DNA from: Argentina anserina
Lineage: Eukaryota > Streptophyta > Magnoliopsida > Rosales > Rosaceae
Assembly (NCBI RefSeq): GCF_933775445.1
Contig: NC_065874.1
Coordinates: forward strand, 27,164,501 to 27,228,500
Reading direction: 5' to 3'
DNA length: 64,000 nucleotides
Shown here piece by piece: positions 24,950 through 35,171 of this stretch; within the stretch, counting starts at the first letter, position 1; each line of letters starts with the position of its first letter. The position numbers and the translations under genes are program-made. The notes under the pieces were generated by a model. It made no database searches, was not told the DNA's origin, and saw only the letters and a program-made list of their open reading frames with translations.

Positions 24950-25359
24950 TGGTTAATGCTGTCAGGCAATGGAGATGCACCACCTCTTGCTGCAGGAGAC
25001 CAGAGCTTTATATTGTTTTCCGATCCGCATGTCGCAATGACAGGATCATGAGGATGTGGCTGAATGTCATGTACATCTACAGAATCGCCCCTCATTACAC
25101 GAATTAGTTCGCCTTCATTCTTCTTCCATATGAATATATGGCCGCAGTAACTCCCACTTAAGACATACTCATCAGTAGGCCCGAAGAAATTCACAGTAGT
25201 ACATAAGTTGTAATTTCTATAACCAGGGTAAAGTCTCGCCCTATCAAGCTCCTTTGTGTCTTCAGGTAAGAACGATGGGGGCCGAACCTCCATATTCTTC
25301 TGGAACAGATAAATGAGGTCATCAATATAGCTCACAAGGAGCTCACCGGAGTTAGAGTC

Positions 25360-26874
25360 TGATAGAGCGTTAATTAAAACGTTTATAATAAATCCTGTAA
25401 AACATCATCGTTAGTATAGAATAAGCAGGAATCGTTCTTTCCGGGGAATTGAAGGGAACTCTAAATTTTTAGTGTTAACAAATAATGGAGGATTTGAGAT
25501 TGATTATTAATTAGTAAAATAAAACCTAAATTACTATTTACATGATCGACTTCTCTTTAACAAACTTAAACCAAATTTACCATTACACCACATAATTACA
25601 AGTTCGAACCTATCATGCATTCTAATTCGACCAATTACATACTTTTTAGACACCAATACAATTAGAGTCTTAGGGGATCATCTAATCATGCAAGATTTCA
25701 ATTAACATTTAGATTGACTTAGGGCCTAATCTAAATTTGCATGCAATCGAATTCAATAACACTTAGAGTAGAAATCAAACAAGATTACATTTAAGCATCA
25801 AATCTTTGTTGGAGACATGTTTCATTTGTGGCGTCACCCACCATGGTTTCACATGCAAATTTCCAGAATTTTTTACCACTTTTAATCGACACAAACCGAA
25901 CCTACTTATGACATGATTCGATATGTGTCAATATGGTTGATGAATGTAGCACTCAAACACAATCTTAGGGACTGCATCAAAGCACTAAATTCATATGCAC
26001 ATATCTGAAAATTATCTAAAAGTATGAGAAAGATGATTAGAACACAACAATAGAAATACAAACTTCAATAATTATAAGAACATAAATTCGGTAGTCTAAA
26101 AAAATATCAAATATAATCTGGAAATTCTAAAACAAATATAAAACCAATATTTCCACATAAATAACAACTTACAATCTTCATAAACAAAGAATTGTAGATT
26201 AACACAAATAGACGAAGCCATGGAGATGAGTTGCGAGAATCACACGTTGTAGGAACCTTGGAGGTGTGTCTTCAATAGTGAAACTCGGTGGAGATGATGA
26301 TAGTTTTGGGGTGGACGGCTTGGCTAATTTGTGAGGGAAAATTATGATGGTGTTTCGGTAGAGTTTTGGCTCTTGAATGCTAATTAGAAGTGTTCTTATT
26401 TGAGAGATGAAGCCATGTATATATAGAGGAAAGAATGAAGGTAGTTGCATATTTCCTCATATTATAATGCAATACTTTAATCCCTTAAATCATGTCATGT
26501 TTTGTTCCTTAAAACATGACATACTTTAATCCCTAAAACATGTCATGTTTTATGCCTTTAATGATCATCTTTAATTGTTGCATGACTTTGCTCCATCTCT
26601 TTTTCTTTAATTATCTCTTCAATCAAATATGAAAATAAGAAAATAAAATCATAAGTAAGAGATAATTAGTTTCAAAACCTAACAAGGATTCCTAATCAAA
26701 CTAGGACTCTAGACCAATTATGCGTTTTTAACTCATGTAAGCACAAAAATGCATCTAATACCGTCCAAGACTCTTACTACGACTTAATGACTCAATAGTA
26801 CAACAATAAGGACTAAGCAAAGTACAAATTGAGGTAAAAACATGTTAAGAACGTCGCACAGAGTGCTCCTATCA
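25360..26874 (-). mobile_element. Putative solo LTR inside DCAF8 copy B
   Basis: This is a 1515-bp insert in the DCAF8 coding sequence; copies A and C lack it at the same point (GAGTTAGAGT). Read on the minus strand it starts TGATAGGAGCACTCTG and ends AACGCTCTATCA, so it has TG..CA ends with imperfect inverted termini. I see no internal retroelement genes. The five bases on each side (GAGTC, GTATG) do not match, so its status as a simple solo LTR is not proven. The ORF at 26199-26450 is not supported. Confidence 0.6.
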
Positions 26875-27536
26875 GTATGTCAACCCTGTGATCCAAAAAT
26901 GGTAGGTAGGTTTCAGCCTTTCAGGTGAGCAGGGCAAAATGTCTTCACAGGTTTGATTAAACTACTAGATGGCGTCCCGCCAGCATTTTCTTATGTCGTA
27001 GACTCGTGCATATGCATCAGAGCCTCCTAGACAAAACTAGTTTGGATTCGATGGGTCAAATACCATCTGAAACAACTCTAACGTGCAGCCGGGCTCTCCT
27101 CCTCTGGTGCAACTGAATAGCTTTGTAGCAGAATTGCTTCGCAGGTCAAACTGCAGAAATTAAAATGTTCGTTAGCTGTAATATAGTAAAATTAACTAGG
27201 GAATCTCCAATTAACATATATACACCAATGAAGAAAGAAAAAGAAGCTCCATACGTGTTGAACAAATGAATCGTCACCACAGCTGTAAATTATATTGGAG
27301 TTTACAGGCTCTACAGCGAGCTTGAGAACATCGCCTATGTGATTCCCCAACAATTTTGTATGAACTTTGCCATCCTCTAGGACCTCACCTAGCCTCACCT
27401 GTGAGGAAAGTATATCAGACGATTAACAAAACTGCATGTATTGTTACGTACACATACATATATAAGCAGAAAAAGCATATACATTGCTCAGAAACTGAAC
27501 ACATGAAATTTAATTTACTTTCGTGATTTATTCATA

Positions 27537-27794
27537 CTAGTCTCGTATCCTTGCGATACACGTGTTTTGATCGCACGGGTTGCAGAATTTTATTTGAAGT
27601 GTATTCTTGAAAGACAACTATTTTATGTAATATTGTTTCATAAGAAAGATAATTTTGGTAAAATATATTATTTAAATATTTATATTTTTACATAATTGTT
27701 CTTCTGTCTATATGTGAGAAAAAATTACATAAATATATATTTGACAGTTCACAATTTAATAAAGCTTTTGGGGCTCCCTTTATAGTAGTAGAGA
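27537..27794 (-). mobile_element. Small non-autonomous Helitron
   Basis: On the minus strand the element begins TCTCTACTACTATAAAGGG right after an A. It ends with a short hairpin (GTATC GCAAG GATAC), then GAGA and CTAG followed by T. These are the classic Helitron termini (5' TC, 3' hairpin plus CTRR, insertion between A and T). It is 258 bp and too short to code for RepHel. It lies in an intron of the DCAF8 pseudogene. Confidence 0.75.
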
Positions 27795-28570
27795 TGTGTT
27801 ACTAGCTAGTTACACGCTTGATTTGATTTAGTTATCATCGAAATAAATACCACTAAAATTAATCTAAGGCGCAAGAGTACGCACGTTGATGACTGATGAG
27901 GATGCACCATCGTAATCAAGTATTAAAGAGGAGAAGGTATTCATTTTGAAACAACTACAAGCCAAGAACATGAGAGAGAGAGAGAGAGCAGTTTTACCTG
28001 ACCATATTTTTTTTTTACCTGACCATCGTCACAAGCGGTTATTATTCTCCGACCATTCGTGAAAGGCATTATCTTGGCTTGATAAACCTCCCTTAAGTGT
28101 CCAGGATCATAAGAGTATCTTAGATTTTAGTCTCCCAGTTCCAAAATATGACTTGATTATCAAAAGACCCTACCAAAATATTACACGATATATATGCCCT
28201 TCTAGTTCTGTATACAGATCTATTTTCTCTACTATTTCCTGAAATAAATTTGTTAAAAATCGATTCATAATTATCAGAGGCAGACGATTTGTAAGTCTGT
28301 GTAGTTTGTTTTTTTTTTTGGACATGCTTGTCTTAGACTAGTATCCCATGTGTTGAAACGTTGATCCATATGAGGCTACAAAACTACGGATTAATGCGTT
28401 GCCGTTTAACATGAGTTTTTAACTGGTTAATTAGAATAGAGATGAATAAGGAAAAAAAAAACAGAGAACCTGGTTAGCAGAGAACTGACGAACAAAGCAT
28501 CTGGGCCGCCGTAGCCCCCTCTCCCGGTTGCAAATATCAAAGAAGCCATTATTAGTTCGCATTTGGTCAC

Positions 28571-30210
28571 AGTGAAGAAGCAGACTTAGGTGTAGAGAAC
28601 AATAATATTAAGGAGCTAGGGTGTATATTTTCTTAAGGATAAAGAAAACAATAGTATTTAAGGAGCTAGGGTGTATATTTTCTTAAGGATAAAGAAAACA
28701 ATAGTATTAAGGAGCGATGGTGTTTATTTTCTTAATGATAAAGAAGGGATGGTTTCGATGGAAGAGATGATTGAATGCTCTAATTTAGCCACTAAACTAG
28801 TCGTAGATTTATTGGAGTCTTACATACACGAAGAAGGACACTATCCTACATAGAATTAACTTTCTTTGCAAACTGGATTATGCCGCCGGGTACTTCACCA
28901 GCAAAGAGCTAACCCAGCTGACCAATGTCTTTCTTTTCTTCTCTTTTTTGTCGTTGAAAAGACATGGTAAAAACCAAAAACTTTTACAATCCAAAACTCA
29001 TAAAGCCGATTGATTTTAAAGGAGAAATAATTCTATGGAGATGGTTTTAAACAAAGAACTCTATAAAAAGAGCAGCTAAGGACCCCAAAAAACAAAATTT
29101 TATACGAAAATAATATTCCGAATGAGACGAAAACTAACACATAATCACATGTAGCTATATAATTTTCACCATATATATAATATAAAAAATGTCTCTGAAA
29201 ACCAAACTAATAGAAATGAGATTGTGAATTACATTCGTAGTTTGGCAAAAAAAAAACAAGAAGGTTAAAGAACATTAAATGATCCACATGGAGGAGAGAA
29301 AGAAAGATATGATGAACAACAAAAGTGAGGAAAAGAAGGGAAAATTCTAGTGTACATCGATGCATGTTATACATCTCACATCCGACGGTTAACATTGTTT
29401 TATAAGTAGGCTTAGAAAAATAATATTTGTTGTTAATCATTGGATGTGGAATTTATAACATGCATCTGATATATAGTATACAAATCCGAAAAAGTGGGAG
29501 AGAGATTCGCGCAATCTAAACACGTTAGACCAATAGTCGTTGTTTGATGACGTTAAAAAACACACCACCAAACAGGGAGCTAGAAAAAATAAATTATCTC
29601 AAGCGTGTTTTACGAGTTTTGCTAAGGGCGTCACACCATATGAAAAATTGCTTATTCTTGATCATCTTAATAAACAGTTAAAAGTGGGGTTTATTAATAA
29701 CCCTTTTTATTAATGGGTTTAGCGAGATTATATAGATAGACAATTTTCAAATTGTACAAGGGGGTGGATTTCCAGTTAGGTCTTGCGGGAATTGGCAATC
29801 TTTATAGCCGTGGAAGACACCATCATTTTAGGCTCTCGGTATGTTGCATTTTGTGATATCATTTGCACCAACAATATTACGATACAAAATAATGGAAACA
29901 CGGATTCAGTCTAGTGCACATTTCTGAGTCGTGTTATAGGTGGTTCCATTGTCAAGAGGTTGTAAAAAAAAAAAACACATTGATATGTGTTGCATATTGA
30001 AATTACTAACAAAGATGATGACAGAAAATTACCCAGTTTTGATTTTGTTGCTTGGATTTTAACTTTTACTAAAAATTATCTTTTTTTTTTTTTTTTGAAA
30101 AGCGATACTACAAATAAAGATATAAGTTACCTTGATTTCATTTACGAACAGACTAATAAAGATAACTGCGCAGTAATTATTCAAAAATGAGTGAAGCGGG
30201 GTAAACCGCC
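28571..30210. other. Duplicated 5' flank between DCAF8 copy B and the RRM-like gene
   Basis: This divergent spacer is homologous to 2062-3600. Near 28600-28740 a unit of about 55 bp (GTGTATATTTTCTTAAGGATAAAGAAAACAATA) is repeated two to three times. The ORF at 28671-28853 lies across that repeat and is not supported as a gene. The promoter of the RRM-like gene occupies the right end. Confidence 0.6.
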
Positions 30211-30220
30211 TTATAAATAC
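30211..30220 (+). promoter_or_regulatory. TATA box of the RRM-like repeat gene
   Basis: TTATAAATAC lies about 170 bases upstream of the ATG at 30384. The surrounding promoter block is shared with the pseudogene paralog, which supports its role. The inferred 5' UTR of about 140 bases is C/A-rich. Confidence 0.65.
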
Positions 30221-30383
30221 CCACCGTGTCAAAACAGAACCCCTAAACCCCTGAAACCAAACCCCAAATAGAAACCCAAGAATATCAACAAAACCCAGAA
30301 ACCAAAAACCAGAGCTTCCTTCTGCATTTCACATTCACATTTCCCTTGTTCTCTGTATCCAAGAAAAGCTGCGAAGGTCATCA

Positions 30384-32189
30384 ATGGCGTCCGGACAGAT
30401 GGACCCAACCAACGCGCGGTTGGTGTATCAGAGAGCTCTCCAAGACCCAGAAGTGACTTCGGGAATGGCCATCAATGCTTTAGCCTTCTGGGCTTTCCTG
30501 GATACCAAGTATCCCCATTGCAATTTCCAAAGCACCATGCTCCGCCGTTCGGAGGGCCCCACGTGCAGTGTCTTCTTCCGCGAAGCAGAGAGGGTTGTGC
30601 AGAAGTTGCAGAACGCCAAGGATTCAGAGTTGGACCACAAAGTGATTGAGTCGATGCTTCCAACAACCCGCATGGTTCTTGTCAACAAGGACTTCCAACT
30701 GGTGCCCCTTTTTCTCAACAAGGGGGAAACAAGAGTAGGGCTCCTCTCGCTTGTCACAATCTTTCAGAATCTCTGTCGAGATGTTCAGCCCATGCCCCAC
30801 CAAGAAGCCCAAGAAGATGATGTGGGCAATCAAGAAGAAGAAGATGGCAACTTCAACTTTGGTGAAGACGAAATTCTCTCAGTTGTGCGTGTCAACAGTC
30901 CCAACACCAAAGAGCTGTTGCTGGCCTTCATGAGTTTGGGGAAGAGTACTGAAGAGGCAGAGATTCCTGAAATGGCATTCAATGATGTAGCCCTCTGGGT
31001 TTTACTGGATACCGCGTATCCCAATTGCGAGTTCCAAAGCACCATATTCAGCAGATCTGAGAAGGCCATCTTCCCCATCCTCATCACGGAAGCAAACGTT
31101 GCTGTGAATTTACTGGCCCAAGATACAGAGTTGACAGACGATGACATTAACGAGGGGGTTCTTGCCGCAACACGCATAGTCCTCAGACTCCATGCCAACA
31201 AAACCTTTAAACTGCAGCAGCTTTTTGTCAACAGGGAGGACACAAAGGCAAAGTTCTCCCTCTGTGTCAGAATCTGTCAGAATCTGTTTGCAGAGCTCCA
31301 ACAAGAAGTTCAGGAAGATGAAATGGGCAATCAAGCTCAGGAAGTTGATGTGGGCAATCAAGAAGAAGAAGAAGGCATTGAAGATGATGTTGGCAATCAA
31401 GAAGAAGGCATTGGTTATGTGGATGACAGAACCTTGGAGATCTGCTCTGCCAACCAAGCCCCTGTTTCAATAACCAAAATTCGAAAGTGGATAACCAGGT
31501 AAAGAACTAGTATCAACATAGACTTGCACAGTTTTTTAAGTAACCCCCTTTACCTTCAATGATGTCATTTCTTGGTTTTTACAGCAAGTTTGGTAAATGC
31601 ATTCAAAGTATGGAAGATGACCCTCTCAGACCTCCACACACTGCCTCAGTAGTCCTGAAAACAACCCAAGATGTCATAAGGGTTATGGGAGGAAAATTAA
31701 TCAACAGTAAAGAGGTCACCATTAAGAACATGAAGAGGTTGAGGATCAGCAAAAAGAACCGTACAAAAATTGAGCCCAGGCCCCACCAGGAAGAAGGACA
31801 ATGCATTGGTGATGAGGGTGAGAGAACCTTGGAGATCAATTTTACCATCAAAGACCCTGTTCCAGAAGCTGACATTCATCAGTACATAACCAGGTAAAAA
31901 CTATTATCCATAATTCCATATAGAGATGTCTATAATTCTGAAGCAATCCTCTTTACCTTCAATGATGCAATTTCTTGGTTTTTACAGGGAGTTTGGTGAC
32001 TGCATTCAAGACATTGTCATGCGTCAGCAAACTGGCTCAATAGTCCTGAAAACACAGCAGGATGTCACAAGGGTTATGGGAGAAACAGATATCAATTGTA
32101 GAAAGGTCACCATCAAGGGCATGGCCATGTGGATAAGAAGGAGAAAGTTGGTGAAGAAGAAGATCAGTGACTTTTGGACAGAATGGTAA
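30384..32189 (+). CDS. Acidic protein with two helical modules and two RRM-like repeats, three exons
   Basis: Exons 30384-31498, 31585-31893 and 31988-32189 have consensus GT/AG borders and give one intact frame of 541 residues. Residues about 8-138 (ALAFWAFLDTKYPHCNFQST) and 172-310 (VALWVLLDTAYPNCEFQST) are two copies of one mainly helical module. An acidic linker with repeated VGNQEEE follows (about 311-345). Two RRM-like units begin at DDRTLEIC (about 347) and ERTLEINF (about 450), and a basic tail ends in FWTEW. Both introns are phase 2 and cut the RRM-like unit at the same point, after ADI..YITR. The layout resembles plant 'RRM/RBD/RNP family' proteins that join an N-terminal helical region to one divergent C-terminal RRM; that is recalled, not searched. 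The RNP1/RNP2 aromatic residues are absent, so canonical RNA binding is doubtful. The start is set by the ATG after the TATA box and by similarity to the paralog. Cellular role unknown. Confidence 0.85.
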
Positions 32190-34676
32190 CAAATTTCTTT
32201 CACATAGAAAAAAAGATAATAATCTTAGCACTCCATATCCGCTTGTAGTTGGTTAAAAGGTTCACTGAGAGTAGCAACGCAATGAGTAAAATCTCTGAGA
32301 AAACATGTATAAAGTTGAAAACTATTATCTTTTCCAAGTCAATTATTCATAAAAGTAGAGTAATTGATTTGTGGCAGTATGTGCTCAGCATTGTCTGTGA
32401 AGTAACATGTGTAGAGATGAAACTCACATATGTTCCTAGTTATTCATTGGAGTTTGTATGTGCTCAGGCAGCGTCTATGTTCAGTAAAAGAAGTAGAATT
32501 TTATTACTTTTGTATGTGCTAATGCACTGTCTATTATCAGTGAAAGTAGCTATCGGTGTTTCTATGTGTTCATGCATTCTTAGTTTTCCCTAGTACTAGA
32601 TAAGCTACAACAGTATGTATCATTTAATACATGATTAGTTGTAAGTATAGGTTCTGAATTCAAAACAGATGAGTAGCCAACTTTGGCCTAAAATTCGAAA
32701 AACCATACCTTAAAACAGTAGGCTTTAGATTTAACCGGAGACTGCAAACTATGAAACAACACCTTCATAGTTAACATAGCCCTTAAAGGTTTTCTTCTTC
32801 CTTCCCATCTTCTTTTCACTGATAGAGAGATGGATTATTTCAGGGGTTTCCTCCAATGCCTACCAAAATAATCCCAGTATGCCTGAAACCATTGTCATTT
32901 ATCAGATACCTCTTCCCAATCACTTAGCCAGGAAACATTGGAGCACCAGAGATGTTATACAACTAAAGGTCGCCTTGATTCACTGCAAAAACCAAACATG
33001 ACTCACACATCCAAATGTAGCAAACAATTTTGAGGGTCGCTATTCAAATTATATGCTGTAAAATCGTAATATAAATTTAGCAGGTAAAAATACATTTGGT
33101 TTCCTGCTGTATTTTCTAAGTGTTGATATCAGTGAACACCATAAGGGTTGGCAATATGCTTTTGCTAGAGAATATGGATTTACAGTAGAGGCTAAAACTA
33201 GTCAAAATATAGTCTGATTCTTGCTGATGCATAGACTATAATCAGTGATTAATATAATATGATTCTTGCTAATCAATTGTCTATTATCAGTATTTAATTG
33301 GTGTTTATATGTGTTCATGCATTCCTAGTTTTCCCTAATACTAGATATGCTACAACAGTATGTATTATTTCAAATTACATGTAAGTATAGGCCATTTGTT
33401 TACCTAACAGTAAGGTTTGATTCGATTGTAGACTGCAAACTTTGAAACTCAACATTCAAAGTTAACCTAGCCCATAAAGCTTCTCTTCTTGCCCTTCCCA
33501 TCTTTCTTTTCACTGCTAGAGAAATGGACTATTTCTGGGGTTTCCTCCAATGCCCTCCAAAATAATTGCAGTACTCCACCTCCTCAATCTCTGAAACCAT
33601 TCTCACCCATCAGATAGCCCTTCCCAATAACCAAGATACATTGGAGTACCAGACCAGATGTTGTACTCCTAAAAGTGGCCTTGAACTACTGCAGAATCCA
33701 AACATGATCAATTTCGCCCAAGGAACTGCAATTTGGGAAAAACAGAAAGCATTAATAATAAGAAGTTAGGCAAATAATTTTGAGGGTCAATATTGACACT
33801 TTACAGCATATATATTTTGATAGTAATTTAGCAGGTAAAAACTAGGTTCATAGTCAGGCTTCTGTTGGTGAATTGTATAGTGGAAAAGTAAAAAAAGCAA
33901 ATGTCATGGTTTCCCCTGCTGTATTTTGCAACTGTTGGTATGGATGGCCAGCTCAATGGTTGTTTTTATGCTTTTGATAGAAACTATGGATTTGCAGTAG
34001 AAACTAAAACAAGTCAGAATATAATTTTTGAAGTAATCCTTTAATGGAAGAACAGGTTACGTCAAATCCCATACAAAGTCTAATACAATAAGCAGAAATG
34101 GCCAAGTGTGTGAACAAAACCTCCAATTTTTACTTGAAACAACAAGGCTAAAAATAATGTGTTTTGAGACTAAATGAAAAGCTTATAACAATGAAGAATG
34201 CGGGTTTCTACAAATTAGGAGGGACTCGAGAAGATATATAGAACAACCTAAAACCAGTACAAAGCAGCTTTGTGGGTTTAAAGAAGAACAAGTTTTGAGG
34301 TGAGTTCATTTTAAGACAAATCTCTTTAAAAAGGTATATTTAACAGTCCAAAACATACGAACATAGGCATAAATTGATTCCATTCAGACAGAACCGCAGA
34401 AGAATAAGAAAGATGTAAACTTGCCTGTTTCGCAGATCCCATCTCGATTCATCACTCGCAGAAACAATCATGGGCTGATATTACAAAGCAATAAGAAAGA
34501 CATCATCAATTTGATACTAGCAGATGAACTGGATTCGAAAACCGATTAAAAGAATCTGGGGATGTTATTTCATACTGTGAACGATTGGGCTGCTAAGTTC
34601 ACATTGAGGAAATTGATGATTACCTTAGACAGGAGAACTGAGGTCATCGGTCGGAGACAGATCTTCGTATGTTTGG

Positions 34677-34680
<4 letters not shown>
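32190..34680. other. 3' UTR and flank of the RRM-like gene
   Basis: This non-coding sequence is homologous to 5485-7104 and 12829-12997 of the left copy. It is longer here because a block of about 745 bp is repeated in tandem. No ORF in it is conserved between copies. Confidence 0.65.
32550..34030. repeat. Tandem duplication of 3' flank, offset about 745 bp
   Basis: CATGCATTC.TAGTTTTCCCTA.TACTAGAT occurs at about 32573 and again at 33318. The same order of landmarks (TGCAAACT.TGAAAC, CCTTCCCATC, GGGGTTTCCTCCAATGCC) follows in both. The left duplication copy has a single version (about 5865-6530). Confidence 0.75.

Positions 34681-34681
<1 letters not shown>

Positions 34682-34736
<55 letters not shown>
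34682..34736. repeat. CT microsatellite
   Basis: About 27 perfect CT units start directly at the point where homology to the left duplication copy ends (ATGTTTGGTT). The ORFs on both strands here are artefacts of the repeat. Confidence 0.97.
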
Positions 34737-34738
<2 letters not shown>

Positions 34739-35171
34739 AGACTCCCACATAATCTTACACTTCCATTTTGTATACATCCTTTTGTTTTCTTGGCCTTTCT
34801 TTTTCTTTTTAGAAAATCACAATAATACACAATTACACGTACGTCATAACGAGTAGTTGAGTGCAAGTATAATAATAAGATTGCGGAGAACTCTATTTGC
34901 ACTTCCGAAATAACTGAGTGTATTTCCATTTTTTTTAATTTGACTTTTCAACTTACGTGTAAATATTAATAAGTACTGGAGGTACATTCAGCCATTTTTG
35001 AGGTGTAAATGTGTAATAAGCAAAGAAGATGCGCTTAGTCATTTTGGATGTGCAAATTGAACATTTCTAACATTTTTTTTTCTTTTAGAATGAATAGATA
35101 TATTATTGAAAAAAGATTACATAAGAGAATGAGAAATATTAGTGGAAGACATAAAAGTCTTACTCACTTCC
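34739..35171. other. AT-rich spacer
   Basis: I see no gene or clear element here. It ends with CTTCC, the target duplication of the next LTR. Confidence 0.5.

Larger units (their letters stand above)
24950..28570 (-). pseudogene. DCAF8-like WD40 gene, copy B, decayed
   Basis: On the minus strand the remains of a DCAF8 gene run from an N-terminal exon at about 28480-28560 (CNRERGL.RP). An exon at about 28023-28165 carries FDNQVIFWNWE and YQAKIMPFTNGRRIITACDDGQ. An exon at 27262-27400 carries RLGEVLEDGKVHTKLLGNH, VEPVNSNIIYSCGDDSFVQH and a GT donor. An exon at about 26875-27155 (FDLRSNSATKLF, then GGSDAYARVYDIRK) leads to a C-terminal exon at 24950-25359 (DDLIYLFQKN, GHIFIWKKNEGELIRVM, PHPHDPVIATCGSENNIKLW). 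Defects: a frameshift near 28120, in-frame stops near 27050 and 26970, a solo LTR in the coding region, a Helitron in an intron and no last exon. DCAF8 proteins recruit substrates to CUL4-DDB1 ligases; this copy cannot. Confidence 0.82.

Noticed and set aside
30428..31457. Minus-strand ORFs of up to 137 residues opposite the RRM-like gene
   Set aside because: They are antisense shadows of a well-supported, spliced plus-strand gene.
34562..34929. ORFs of about 90-120 residues with Ser-Leu or Arg-Glu runs
   Set aside because: They are reading frames through the CT microsatellite.
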